DNA of 64,000 nt from CAYRLW01 sp964425215. GTDB lineage: Bacteria; Spirochaetota; Spirochaetia; Treponematales; Breznakiellaceae. Below are positions 41,879 through 50,781 of the stretch, one piece after another. The stretch spans positions 76,754 to 140,753 of the forward strand of contig CAYRLW010000002.1 of assembly GCA_964425215.1 (NCBI GenBank), written 5' to 3'. Made by a program: the position numbers and the translations under genes. The notes beneath the pieces are model-generated. The model was not told where the DNA came from and did no database searches. It saw only the letters and a program-made list of their open reading frames with translations. Position 1 is the first letter of the stretch, and every line of letters starts with the position of its first letter.

Positions 41879-43661
41879 GGGTAAGATTAAACGGATCTCC
41901 GGTCCTATTATTCGGGCAGATGGCCTAGGCGCGGCGGGCCTTTTTGATGTGGTCGAGGTGGGCGAAAATAAAATTATCGGTGAAATTGTCCGCTTGGAGG
42001 GCCACGACGCGATAGTCCAGGTCTACGAGGACGATACGGGCCTAAAGGTCGGCGCGGATGCCCGGTCCATCGGTCGGCCCCTGTCGGTACTGTTGGGGCC
42101 CGGGTTGATCGGTACGATTTACGACGGCATTCAACGTCCCCTGCGGGCCCTTTTTGAACAGATGGGAGCGTTTTTAGCCCCCGGAGCCCGGGGCGAAAGT
42201 TTGGATACAAAAAAGCTATGGCATTTTGTCCCCGACCCCGAGGTGGCTTCCCAGGTAGCCTCCGGTAAAAGCGTGGACGTAAAACCGGGCTTGGTCCTGG
42301 GTTCGGTTAAGGAAACCGAAAGCGTGGTTTGTAAAATTATGGTTCCCCCGGATTTTCACGCCGGTGTCATAAAAGACCTGGTTTCCGAGGGGGATTATAC
42401 GATTGAAGCGGTGGTAGCCCGCACTTCTTTGGACCAGGATATTACCCTGGCCCAGTGGTGGCCTGTTCGATTGCCCCGCCCTTCGCTCCGTAAACTTTTT
42501 CCCGACCAGCCGTTGGTAACGGGGCTTCGGGTAATCGACGTGTTTTTTCCCCTTTCTAAGGGAGGCACCGCCGCCATTCCCGGGGGCTTTGGGACGGGGA
42601 AAACCATGACCCAGCACTCCATCGCCAAATGGTGCGACGCCGATGTCATTGTCTACATTGGTTGCGGGGAACGGGGCAACGAGATGACCGACGTTCTTAC
42701 CGAGTTTCCCCAGCTGGTGGACCCCCGAACAGGCCGATCCCTCATGGAACGTACTATTCTTATCGCCAACACCTCCAATATGCCCGTGGCGGCCCGGGAG
42801 GTTTCCATATACACCGGCGTAACCCTGGCAGAGTTCTACCGAGATATGGGGTACCACGTGGCCATTATGGCCGATTCCACCAGCCGCTGGGCCGAAGCCC
42901 TGCGGGAACTGTCTGGCCGGATGGAAGAAATGCCCGCCGAAGAGGGGTTCCCCGCTTATCTGCCCACCCGTTTGGCGGAATTTTACGAGCGGGCAGGGCG
43001 GGTTTCCACCCTGTCGGGGGGTGAAGGTTCGGTTTCCATTATCGGTGCGGTTTCTCCTCCGGGGGGCGATTTTTCCGAACCCGTTACCCAGCATACCAAA
43101 CGGTTTATCCGTTGTTTTTGGGCCCTGGACCGGGACCTGGCCAACGCGCGGCATTACCCCGCCATCAGCTGGATCGATAGCTATTCCGAATACGCCGACG
43201 AGGTTCGGGAATGGTGGGAACGGGTAAACCCCCTGTGGCCCCAGGTCCGTCGATCCTCCCTGGATTTGTTAAAACGGGAACAGAGGCTCCAAGAGATCGT
43301 TCGACTCATCGGTCCCGATGCCCTGCCGGACGACCAGCGTTTGATCCTCCTGACCGCAGATATTATAAAGAACGGCTTTCTTCAGCAAAATTCCTTTGAC
43401 GACGTGGATATGTTTTGTGTTCCCGAAAAACAGGTTCGTCTTTTGGAACTTATTATGGAATTCCACGAACGGGCCATGCGGTGCGTTAAGCTCGGCGCTC
43501 CCCTTATTAAAATTACCAGTCTTTCGATCGTGGAACGGCTGTCCCGTTTAAAAAGCGACGTCCCCAACGATAAAATGGGTCAGCTCGTGGATTTTGAACG
43601 GGAGATGAGGGATGCGCTGGATGCCCTGGAACGGAGCTACAAAACGAAGGAGACCCTATGA
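41871..43661 (+). CDS. atpA: V-type ATPase catalytic subunit A
   Basis: This is the 596-aa catalytic subunit. It has the non-homologous insertion typical of V/A-type A subunits after GPGLIGTIYDGIQRPL, the Walker A motif GGFGTGKTMTQH, the catalytic GERGNEMTDVL region, and SRWAEALRELSGRMEEMPAE. It hydrolyses or makes ATP in alternation with subunit B in the A3B3 head. It overlaps subunit B by ATGA. Confidence 0.97.
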   Translation: MIEGKIKRISGPIIRADGLGAAGLFDVVEVGENKIIGEIVRLEGHDAIVQVYEDDTGLKVGADARSIGRPLSVLLGPGLIGTIYDGIQRPLRALFEQMGAFLAPGARGESLDTKKLWHFVPDPEVASQVASGKSVDVKPGLVLGSVKETESVVCKIMVPPDFHAGVIKDLVSEGDYTIEAVVARTSLDQDITLAQWWPVRLPRPSLRKLFPDQPLVTGLRVIDVFFPLSKGGTAAIPGGFGTGKTMTQHSIAKWCDADVIVYIGCGERGNEMTDVLTEFPQLVDPRTGRSLMERTILIANTSNMPVAAREVSIYTGVTLAEFYRDMGYHVAIMADSTSRWAEALRELSGRMEEMPAEEGFPAYLPTRLAEFYERAGRVSTLSGGEGSVSIIGAVSPPGGDFSEPVTQHTKRFIRCFWALDRDLANARHYPAISWIDSYSEYADEVREWWERVNPLWPQVRRSSLDLLKREQRLQEIVRLIGPDALPDDQRLILLTADIIKNGFLQQNSFDDVDMFCVPEKQVRLLELIMEFHERAMRCVKLGAPLIKITSLSIVERLSRLKSDVPNDKMGQLVDFEREMRDALDALERSYKTKETL

Positions 43662-45145
43662 GGGGAGTCGAATACAAGGGACTTTCTCGAATAGAAGGGC
43701 CCGTTATTATTACCGAACGAAGTAAAAACGTCGGATTTGGCGAGGTTGTGGCGGTATACGGCCGGGACCAACAGCGCAGGCTGGGGCGGGTGGTGGATCT
43801 AAGCTCCTCCTACGCGGCTATTCAGGTGTTTGGTTCCAGCACGGGGCTTTCGGCGGATGATACCCGCTTAGAATTCCTGGAACGTCCTATGGAAATCCGG
43901 GTAGGGCCCGGACTCTTAGGCCGGGTGTTTGACGGCTTGGGGCGTCCTACCGACGGCTTTGGGGATATTTTTTCCTCCGACCGCCGGGATGTTAACGGGC
44001 TTCCGATCAATCCGTACGCCCGAACGTACCCTAGGGATTTTATCCAAACCGGCGTTTCGGCCATTGATGGGATGAACACCCTGATTAGGGGTCAAAAATT
44101 GCCGATTTTTTCGGGAAACGGCCTGGCCCACAACCGCTTGGCCGCCCAAATCGTTCGGCAAGCCAAAATACGCAGTGCCGACGAATCCTTTGTGGTGGTG
44201 TTCTGCGCCATGGGGGTTAAGTACGACGTGGCGCGGTTTTTCTTGGATGATTTTGAAAAGTCCGGGGTATTAGCCAATGTGGTGGTGTACCTCTCCCTGG
44301 CCGACGCCCCGTCCATTGAGCGGCTTATCGCTCCCCGGTGCGCCCTAACGGCGGCGGAATACCTGGCCTACGAACAGAACATGCACGTGCTGGTGGTGAT
44401 GACCGATATGACCAACTACTGCGAAGCCCTGCGGGAAGTCTCTTCTATCCGGGGGGAAGTACCCAGCCGGAAGGGGTATCCGGGGTATCTGTACTCGGAC
44501 TTGGCCTCCCTGTACGAACGGGCGGGAAAAATTTCCGGGTCCACCGGTTCTATCACCCAGATACCGATTTTAACCATGCCCAACGACGATATCAGCCACC
44601 CTATCCCCGATTTAACCGGGTATATCACCGAAGGGCAGATAGTCCTGGACCGTGAAATGGCCCAGCGGGGCATCTATCCTCCCGTGGCGGGGCTTCCCAG
44701 CCTGTCGCGGCTTATGAAGGACGGCATCGGTCCGGGGATGACCCGGGAGGACCATAAGGACGTGGCGAGCCAGCTCTTCGCCGCCTATTCCCGGGTTAAA
44801 TCGGTACGTAATTTGGCATCCATTATCGGAGAAGAGGAGCTGTCGGCGGCGGACAAGCGGTATCTGTATTTTGGGGAACGGTTTGAACAGGAATATCTTT
44901 CCCAAAGCGAAACCGAGGATCGGAGCATCGAAACCACCTTGGATTTGGGTTGGAAGATCCTATCTATCCTTCCGAAGGAAGAACTCCTCCGGATTAAACG
45001 GGAACTGATAGAAAAGTACCTGGATCCGATTTTGGCAAAACAGGGGAAAGGTTCGACCGAGATACCGGTGGACCAGTCGGATATGGATAAAGAAGAACCC
45101 GAGGACTCTCGGATGCGGGGGACCGGCGGGCGTACGGGACGGTAA
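43658..45145 (+). CDS. atpB: V-type ATPase subunit B
   Basis: This is the 495-aa non-catalytic head subunit. It has the family motif GVSAIDGMNTLIRGQKLPIF (no P-loop), followed by SGNGLAHNRLAAQI and later DMTNYCEALREVSS and GYPGYLYSDLASLYERAG. A C-terminal tail of about 40 polar residues (DKEEPEDSRMRGTGGRTG) exceeds the usual end. The symbol follows V-ATPase usage, not the F-type naming. Confidence 0.96.
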   Translation: MRGVEYKGLSRIEGPVIITERSKNVGFGEVVAVYGRDQQRRLGRVVDLSSSYAAIQVFGSSTGLSADDTRLEFLERPMEIRVGPGLLGRVFDGLGRPTDGFGDIFSSDRRDVNGLPINPYARTYPRDFIQTGVSAIDGMNTLIRGQKLPIFSGNGLAHNRLAAQIVRQAKIRSADESFVVVFCAMGVKYDVARFFLDDFEKSGVLANVVVYLSLADAPSIERLIAPRCALTAAEYLAYEQNMHVLVVMTDMTNYCEALREVSSIRGEVPSRKGYPGYLYSDLASLYERAGKISGSTGSITQIPILTMPNDDISHPIPDLTGYITEGQIVLDREMAQRGIYPPVAGLPSLSRLMKDGIGPGMTREDHKDVASQLFAAYSRVKSVRNLASIIGEEELSAADKRYLYFGERFEQEYLSQSETEDRSIETTLDLGWKILSILPKEELLRIKRELIEKYLDPILAKQGKGSTEIPVDQSDMDKEEPEDSRMRGTGGRTGR

Positions 45146-45148
45146 TCC

Positions 45149-45772
45149 ATGGCAAAAGAGAACATCGCTCCGACCAAAAGCAACCTTCTCAGAGTCAAAG
45201 AACGGCTCACCATTGCCCAAGAAGGGTACGACCTCTTGGAACAAAAACGGGAAATATTGGTCATGGAGCTGATGCGGACCGTGGAACAGGTAAAAATCCT
45301 GGAACGGGATTTAAATAAGCGGATAGAAACCGCGTACCCCGCGTTAAAGAGAATGTTGATCGTCGCCGGCCGGGAAAGGGCGGATAAACTTTCTAAAAAC
45401 GTCCGGTACCGCTTCGATATTGAGGAAAAAAGGGTTTCCGTGGCGGGAATGAACCTACCGAGCTTGCAAGTTCACATGCCTTCGATAGAATTAAAGTATT
45501 CTCCCGCGAATTCGTTTGCGGAATGCGATGAAACCGTGGTAGAATTCTTTGAACTGCTTAAAATTCTTACGGAGCTCGCGGCCGTCAGGACCATCGCATG
45601 GCGTCTGGCCCGGGAGGTCCGTAAAACCCAACGGCGGGTAAACGCGTTGGAAAAGCAGGTAATTCCAACCGCTCGGGAAACTAAGGTTTTTATCGAAGCG
45701 GCCCTGGAAGAAAGGGATAGGGAATCCTTTTTTTCCAGTAAGCTCTTAAAAAGGAAGGCCGGTAAAGAATGA
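45149..45772 (+). CDS. V-type ATPase subunit D
   Basis: This is the 207-aa central rotor shaft. The family signature IAPTKSNLLRVKERLTIAQEGYDLLEQKR is at the N-terminus (core: TKSNLLRVKERL), and the two ends form the long coiled coil. It is the last ATPase subunit of the operon; its stop overlaps the USP gene start. Confidence 0.94.
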   Translation: MAKENIAPTKSNLLRVKERLTIAQEGYDLLEQKREILVMELMRTVEQVKILERDLNKRIETAYPALKRMLIVAGRERADKLSKNVRYRFDIEEKRVSVAGMNLPSLQVHMPSIELKYSPANSFAECDETVVEFFELLKILTELAAVRTIAWRLAREVRKTQRRVNALEKQVIPTARETKVFIEAALEERDRESFFSSKLLKRKAGKE

Positions 45773-46254
45773 TGAAGCCCCTGTTTTCTAATATACTCGT
45801 GGCGATTTCCGGTACCGACGCGTCCATCCACGCGGCTAAATACGCCATTATGATGACCAAACAGTACCATTGTCGGCTTACGGCGGTTTATGTGGTGGAT
45901 ACCGCTACGATCCGGCAGTTGGCCCTGAGTAAAATATTCGTGGAAGAAGAAAGTTTGGATTACGAAAAGAGCCTGGAGGCCAACGGTCAGCGGTACCTTT
46001 CGTTTGTAGAAGAATTGGCCCGCGCTAAGGGTGTTAAGGTGGAACGGGAACTGGTCCGAGGGGCGGTGTATACGGAAATTCTTGCGGTGGCGGACGAAAA
46101 AAAGGTCGATCTAATCGTTCTGGGGGGGTGGGAAAAAGATAGGAGCTCCCGGGATATTATTTCCCATTGCCATCGGGAAGTGATGGTCAACGCAAAATGT
46201 TCCGTCCTCGTGGTTAAGGAACCCAACATCGATCAATTGTATAAACAGGCGTAG
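45769..46254 (+). CDS. Universal stress protein (UspA family)
   Basis: This is a 161-aa single USP domain. It starts NILVAISGTDASIHAAKYA, with DLIVLGGWEKDRSSRDIISH towards the end. The ATP-binding loop G-x2-G-x9-G(S/T) is degraded, with HCHREVMVNAKCSVLVV in place of the usual GS, so it may not bind ATP. It is coupled to atpD by a 4-bp overlap. A role in adjusting ATPase or stress output is possible but unproven. Confidence 0.88.
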   Translation: MMKPLFSNILVAISGTDASIHAAKYAIMMTKQYHCRLTAVYVVDTATIRQLALSKIFVEEESLDYEKSLEANGQRYLSFVEELARAKGVKVERELVRGAVYTEILAVADEKKVDLIVLGGWEKDRSSRDIISHCHREVMVNAKCSVLVVKEPNIDQLYKQA

Positions 46255-46266
46255 GAGTAAAAGCCC

Positions 46267-46674
46267 ATGAGAATCGCTATTGTAAGCGCCCCTCGTCAAC
46301 GGGGCGGCGCGGTGGATTGTGTCAAAGCCCTGGGCCGGGGTATGGAAGCCATGGGTCATAGGGTGGATATTTTTGATATATGGACCGAAGACGGAAGCCG
46401 TTTACCCGGCTACGAGTATATAGCCGTGGTAGCAGAAAGCGCTTCCCTTTTTCGTGGCCGGCTTCCCTCCGCCCTTTCAAAGTTTTTTTCCGTTTCTAAC
46501 GGTCTGGTTGGAAAAAAGGCCGCCGCCTTTCTCCATAAAACTTCCCCCTTTACCGCCAGGGCCCTCTCTAATTTAATGAAAGCCATGGAAAAAGAAGGTA
46601 TGTGGGTCAATTGGTTCGATACGCTTATCAACCCTAGTCAAGCGGAAAGCATCGGGAAACGCGTCGGAGCTTAG
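46267..46674 (+). CDS. Flavodoxin-like small protein
   Basis: This is a 135-aa protein with an N-terminal flavodoxin/NADPH-FMN-reductase-like beta-alpha-beta start (RIAIVSAPRQRGGAVDCVKA) and a second strand YIAVVAESASLFRG, where flavodoxins bind FMN phosphate and ring. The phosphate loop is not canonical and the protein is short, so flavin binding is uncertain. It is co-directional between the USP and J-domain genes. Confidence 0.6.
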   Translation: MRIAIVSAPRQRGGAVDCVKALGRGMEAMGHRVDIFDIWTEDGSRLPGYEYIAVVAESASLFRGRLPSALSKFFSVSNGLVGKKAAAFLHKTSPFTARALSNLMKAMEKEGMWVNWFDTLINPSQAESIGKRVGA

Positions 46675-46683
46675 AGAATTTCC

Positions 46684-47472
46684 TTGGAAAATCACTATCA
46701 AATACTCGGCGTCTCCCGGGAAGCGACTACCGCGGAAATAAAAAAAGCCTTCCGGGAACGGGCAAAAAAAAACCACCCCGACGTGGCCACCGATGTTAGT
46801 CTGGATGCGGCCCAGGAGGAGATGCGGAAGCTTATCGCCGCGTACGAGATCCTTTCAAACCCCGAACGGCGGCATGAGTACGATAGGGCCTACGGACGTT
46901 TTGTCCATCCTTCGGAATTCGATTATAGGAATTTTCTCTGGGAACGCCGAAACGAACCGGAATTCGGGGCAAAACTTATCTTTTATGATTTTTTACACCT
47001 GGAAGATGATGAGGCCCTATCGATATGGGAAGCTTTGGGGGGCCTGGATTTTACCTTGGACCGGTATTTGGATCGGGAAGATTGGATGGATTGTACCTTT
47101 ATTCTCGCGGAGGAACTGTACAAACGGGATCGCTCCTACGAATCCTTTATACTTCTGATCGATCTGGTTCGCGAAGAAAACCGGAAGCCCTATTTTCGGC
47201 ACTTTATGGGGGAAATCCATCGCTTACTCAAGGAGTTAGTCCGGATAAAACTTCCTCGGTCGGTGGATGACGAAACCCTGGTGGAATGTCTGGAAGAACT
47301 GATCGATCTGGGGTATTCTCGAAAAGAAGAAGGCCGGTGGCTTAGGACCATGGCGGAAGCCCTTTTCCGAATGGGGGATTTATCGGGGGCCGAAGCGGCC
47401 CTCCGAGAGGCCTTAAGACGGGATCCCGCGTTGCCTAAGACCGCCCACATGCGAAGAAAACTAGGAGTCTAA
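46684..47472 (+). CDS. J-domain protein with C-terminal helical repeats
   Basis: This is a 262-aa co-chaperone-like protein. Residues 1-65 are a J domain (YQILGVSREATTAEIKKAFR, then the diagnostic NHPDV tripeptide HPD, then YEILSNPERRHEYDRAYG). The C-terminal ~190 residues are helical and end in a TPR-like unit, FRMGDLSGAEAALREALRRD. There is no G/F or zinc region, so this is a class III type rather than DnaJ itself. The start is TTG, fixed by the J-domain boundary; the ribosome site is weak. It probably recruits DnaK to an unknown client. Confidence 0.85.
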   Translation: MENHYQILGVSREATTAEIKKAFRERAKKNHPDVATDVSLDAAQEEMRKLIAAYEILSNPERRHEYDRAYGRFVHPSEFDYRNFLWERRNEPEFGAKLIFYDFLHLEDDEALSIWEALGGLDFTLDRYLDREDWMDCTFILAEELYKRDRSYESFILLIDLVREENRKPYFRHFMGEIHRLLKELVRIKLPRSVDDETLVECLEELIDLGYSRKEEGRWLRTMAEALFRMGDLSGAEAALREALRRDPALPKTAHMRRKLGV

Positions 47473-47473
47473 A

Positions 47474-48226
47474 ATGATCCGATTAAAGAATACAAAGCAG
47501 ATCGACGGTATTCGCGCTTCCTGTAAAATGCTTACGGCCATGTTTAACGAGTTGGTTCCTCTGGTGCAAGTAGGGGTAGAAACCCGGGATTTGGATCGTT
47601 GGACCCAGGAATGGATTAGAAAAGCGGGGGGGAAACCCGCCTTTTTAGGGTACGGGAGCGATTCAAACCCCTATCCCGCGGCGCTGTGTGTTTCCATTAA
47701 CGAGGAAGTGATCCATGGAATACCCTCAAAACGGAAAATACTGTCCGGAGATTTGGTTTCCCTGGATTGCGGAATCGATTTGGGTGGTTTTTTTAGCGAT
47801 AAGGCCATGACGGTGGAAGTGGGGAACGTCAGCGATACGGCGCGGGAGTTGAATAGGGTTACCAAGGAATGTTTGTACAAGGGGATAGAACAGGCGGTGG
47901 CGGGTAACCGGGTTTTGCAAATAGCCCGGGCGGTGTACACCCACGCCTCTTCCCATGGTTACGGGGTGGTCCATCAGTACTGCGGCCATGGGGTGGGGTT
48001 CTCTCCCCACGAGGACCCCCAGGTTCCCAACCTGGCCAGGGGGCCCAACCCCCGGATGACCGAAGGCCTGGTAATCGCCATCGAACCGATGATTAACCTG
48101 GGTACCGGGGACGTGGATGTACTGGACGACGAGTGGACCGTGGTGACCGCGGATAGAAAAATTTCAGCCCATTGGGAACATACGGTGGCTATTTTTAACG
48201 ATCATACGGAAATTCTTACGGCGTAG
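47474..48226 (+). CDS. map: Methionine aminopeptidase, type I
   Basis: This removes the initiator methionine (250 aa, no N-terminal zinc finger). Metal ligands are in LVSLDCGIDLGGFFSD (two Asp), HQYCGHGVGFSPHEDP (His), and the late Glu pair in VIAIEPMINLG and SAHWEHTVAIF. It begins one base after the J-domain gene and is the last gene of the secG-V-ATPase run. Confidence 0.97.
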   Translation: MIRLKNTKQIDGIRASCKMLTAMFNELVPLVQVGVETRDLDRWTQEWIRKAGGKPAFLGYGSDSNPYPAALCVSINEEVIHGIPSKRKILSGDLVSLDCGIDLGGFFSDKAMTVEVGNVSDTARELNRVTKECLYKGIEQAVAGNRVLQIARAVYTHASSHGYGVVHQYCGHGVGFSPHEDPQVPNLARGPNPRMTEGLVIAIEPMINLGTGDVDVLDDEWTVVTADRKISAHWEHTVAIFNDHTEILTA

Positions 48227-48436
48227 GAGCCTGTAAAAATCCTGTTAACCCAGGTTTCCAGGAATCGGTTGAAGATCGAAATCGGGGCTCTTCTGGTACG
48301 TTTTTCATCAAATTGTAACCATTTGCGGTACATATTTATTATTATATACGTAAACGATGACCCGGGAAATTACATGGATATCCATAGAGGTAAGAAGCTC
48401 CCTCGGAACGCTTTTAGGTCACAATAGGAGACGGAT

Positions 48437-49939
48437 ATGAAACTCAGCGAACGGTTGTTTTCAAAAAAGTTCTTTATTTTTAATTTGGTTCTTTTAGGCA
48501 CCCTTTTTGGGTTCTCTTTAGCGTTTGTATCTTTTTCGTGCTCCACCGGGGCGACGAAAAATACGATCCACGCGGAAAGTCCTTCGGCGAATATCCCCAC
48601 CGATTCTCTTGCGGTAGCCGAAAGCCTTCAAACCGCGTTCCGCTCCATCTCCGAAAAGGTGCTTCCGTCGGTGGTGGAAATTAAGGTGGTGGAGATAAAG
48701 AAACAGCAGGTACCCCAGATGGATGGAATTCCCTGGGAATTTTTCTTTGGAACCCCTCCCGATCAAAATGGAAATAATAATCAGCAGGAGTACCGGTCCC
48801 AAGGATTGGGTTCGGGAATTATTGTCCAAAAGAACGGGAATACCTACTACGTTTTGACCAACAATCACGTGGCCGGCGACGCCAGCGAAATTAGCGTGGC
48901 CATGAACGATGGAAGGGAGTTCCCCGCTAAACTGGTAGGAAAGGATAAACGCAAGGATTTAGCGGTTATATCCTTCCAATCCTCCGAAAACTTCCCCCTG
49001 GCGACCCTGGGAGATTCGGATACGGTTAGGGTGGGCGATTGGGCTATCGCGGTCGGGAATCCCCTGGGGCTGATGTCCTCGGTAACCATGGGTATCGTTA
49101 GCGCCGTTGGTAGAACCGGGGGGCCCGCGGGGAATATCAACGATTTTATCCAAACCGACGCGGCGATCAACCAGGGTAACTCGGGGGGCGCCTTGGTGAA
49201 CATTCGGGGCGAGGTGGTGGGTATCAACACGTGGATCGCGTCTCCCTCCGGTGGGTCCGTGGGTCTGGGGTTCGCGATCCCCATCAACAACGCCAAAAAC
49301 GCGATGAATGAACTGATAAAAACGGGTCAGGTTAAGTACGGCTGGCTGGGTGTTTCCCTGGTCGATGGGGATAAGGACATTATGAAGGATCTGAAGATCC
49401 CCGAAAATCAAAAGGGCGCCTTGGCTTCTCAAATTTTCCTAGGTTCCCCCGCCGAAAAGGGCGGCATGTTGCCGGGGGATTATATCATCAAGTTGAACGG
49501 TAAGAACGTTAATAGCCGGGATCAGCTGGTGCTTGCGGTAGGGGATCTGAAGGCGGGAGAGAAGGCCACCTTCGAAGTTCTTCGGGAAGGTCAGCAGAAG
49601 ACCATAGAAGTCCGAATCGATGAACGGAAAGACGATGTGGCTGCGGAAAACGCTAAGCTGTGGCCCGGTCTTATCGTGGTTCCCCTGACCGAGGATGTGC
49701 GGAAAACCCTAAATCTTGACGCCTCGGCCAAGGGCTTGTACGTGGCGGAAGTGATCGCTAAGAGTCCCGCTTCGGTTGTGGGGGTTCAACGGGGAGACCT
49801 GGTGGTTTCCGTGAATGGGAAAACGGTGAACGATCTTCTGGGTTTCTATAGGGCCTTGAATGAAAAAAATACCAAGGAACTCTATTTTGAGGTTCAGCGG
49901 GGAGATCAGAAACTGGAAACCATGAAGTTTAAAAAATAA
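48437..49939 (+). CDS. HtrA/DegP-type periplasmic serine protease
   Basis: This is a 500-aa envelope quality-control protease. An N-terminal signal (FFIFNLVLLGTLFGFSLAFV) ends near SFSCSTG, so it could be a lipoprotein. The trypsin-like domain has the triad His (LTNNHVAGDA), Asp (KDLAVISF) and Ser (NQGNSGGALVN). Two PDZ domains follow (KGALASQIFLGSPAEKGGML; KGLYVAEVIAKSPASVVGVQ). The 210 bp upstream holds no gene. A clear terminator follows. HtrA numbering among paralogues is not assignable. Confidence 0.95.
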   Translation: MKLSERLFSKKFFIFNLVLLGTLFGFSLAFVSFSCSTGATKNTIHAESPSANIPTDSLAVAESLQTAFRSISEKVLPSVVEIKVVEIKKQQVPQMDGIPWEFFFGTPPDQNGNNNQQEYRSQGLGSGIIVQKNGNTYYVLTNNHVAGDASEISVAMNDGREFPAKLVGKDKRKDLAVISFQSSENFPLATLGDSDTVRVGDWAIAVGNPLGLMSSVTMGIVSAVGRTGGPAGNINDFIQTDAAINQGNSGGALVNIRGEVVGINTWIASPSGGSVGLGFAIPINNAKNAMNELIKTGQVKYGWLGVSLVDGDKDIMKDLKIPENQKGALASQIFLGSPAEKGGMLPGDYIIKLNGKNVNSRDQLVLAVGDLKAGEKATFEVLREGQQKTIEVRIDERKDDVAAENAKLWPGLIVVPLTEDVRKTLNLDASAKGLYVAEVIAKSPASVVGVQRGDLVVSVNGKTVNDLLGFYRALNEKNTKELYFEVQRGDQKLETMKFKK

Positions 49940-49949
49940 ATTGATTCGG

Positions 49950-49976
49950 GCCCCCGGCATCGCCGGGGGCTTTTTT
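49950..49976 (+). terminator. Intrinsic terminator after the HtrA gene
   Basis: A perfect 9-bp GC stem, GCCCCCGGC (49950-49958) with GCCGGGGGC (49962-49970), a 3-nt loop, and six T residues. Confidence 0.95.
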
Positions 49977-49984
49977 AAGTAACT

Positions 49985-50136
49985 GAAGTTTTTTCAAAAG
50001 TCTGTTGCTTTTGAAAAAACTTCTTGCAGTATTTTTACAAATTCAAAATAATTATTTACATGGGATAGAATAGTAAAAATACTGCATATACATTTAAGGT
50101 AGCTCTATCAAAAATTCTTTGTTTTGAAAGAGTCTT
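49985..50136 (+). repeat. Three-hairpin dispersed element, copy 4
   Basis: Hairpin 1 has perfect 16-bp arms (GAAGTTTTTTCAAAAG, 49985-50000; complement 50008-50023) around TCTGTTG. Hairpin 2 has 13-bp arms GCAGTATTTTTAC (50026-50038) and complement (50073-50085). The linker ACATTTAAGGT and a degenerate hairpin 3 (50101-50136) follow. It starts 9 bp after the HtrA terminator's T-run, so it is not the terminator of that gene. Confidence 0.88.
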
Positions 50137-50178
50137 AAATCCGTAGAAAAAAAATTAAAAATACGGTACACTAGGTGG

Positions 50179-50781
50179 ATGAAGAAGGAATTTCTACCCT
50201 ACGATCAAGTGCGGAACAACGCTCTAAAATTAGCCCACCGGATTCATGTGGATGGTTTTATACCCGACGTGATTTATGTTTCTCTCCGGGGGGGCGCGTA
50301 TTTAGGGAATATAATCAGCGAGTATTTCAAGATTGTTCGGGCCGATGAACGGCCCATTTATTACGCCGCTGTGGTGGCCCGGTCGTACACGGACATTCGA
50401 AAACAAGAACGGGTTATGGTAGACGGTTGGACCTACGCCCCCGAACACCTTAGAACCGGCGATAAGGTTCTGCTTGTGGACGATATCTTCGATTCTGGAA
50501 GGACTATCAACCGTTTAGCCGAAATAATTCTGGAAAAAGGAATACCTCGGCGGGATCTAAAGATCGCCGTTCACGATTATAAATATTTTACCGATAAGGT
50601 GGACCAGCTACCGGTTCAGCCGGACTATTGGTGCCGTAAGCACGACCTTTCCCTGCTTGACGAGGACCATTGGATCCACTATATGAGCCACGAATTGGTG
50701 GGGCTTACACGGGAAGAGTTGGAGCGCTATTACTATAAGGATGATCCGGAATTGCGGGACATATTAAACGCGATAAAATGA
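50179..50781 (+). CDS. Purine-type phosphoribosyltransferase
   Basis: This is a 200-aa type I phosphoribosyltransferase. The PRPP-binding motif VLLVDDIFDSGRT is intact, and VIYVSLRGGAYLGN is the PPi-loop region. This fits a xanthine/hypoxanthine-guanine salvage enzyme, but the base specificity is not determined. The C-terminal ~60 residues (PDYWCRKHDLSLLDEDHWIH and after) are longer than in small HPRTs. The gene is isolated between two inverted copies of the dispersed element, and its stop codon overlaps the first base pairs of the downstream copy. Confidence 0.88.
   Translation: MKKEFLPYDQVRNNALKLAHRIHVDGFIPDVIYVSLRGGAYLGNIISEYFKIVRADERPIYYAAVVARSYTDIRKQERVMVDGWTYAPEHLRTGDKVLLVDDIFDSGRTINRLAEIILEKGIPRRDLKIAVHDYKYFTDKVDQLPVQPDYWCRKHDLSLLDEDHWIHYMSHELVGLTREELERYYYKDDPELRDILNAIK

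Noticed and set aside
42216..43154. Long minus-strand frame opposite the V-ATPase A subunit gene (312 aa)
   Set aside because: It is an antisense shadow of a highly conserved gene.
48227..48436. Gene or structured RNA in the 210-bp gap before the HtrA gene
   Set aside because: Only weak short palindromes and an AT-rich tract are present; nothing supports a specific feature.
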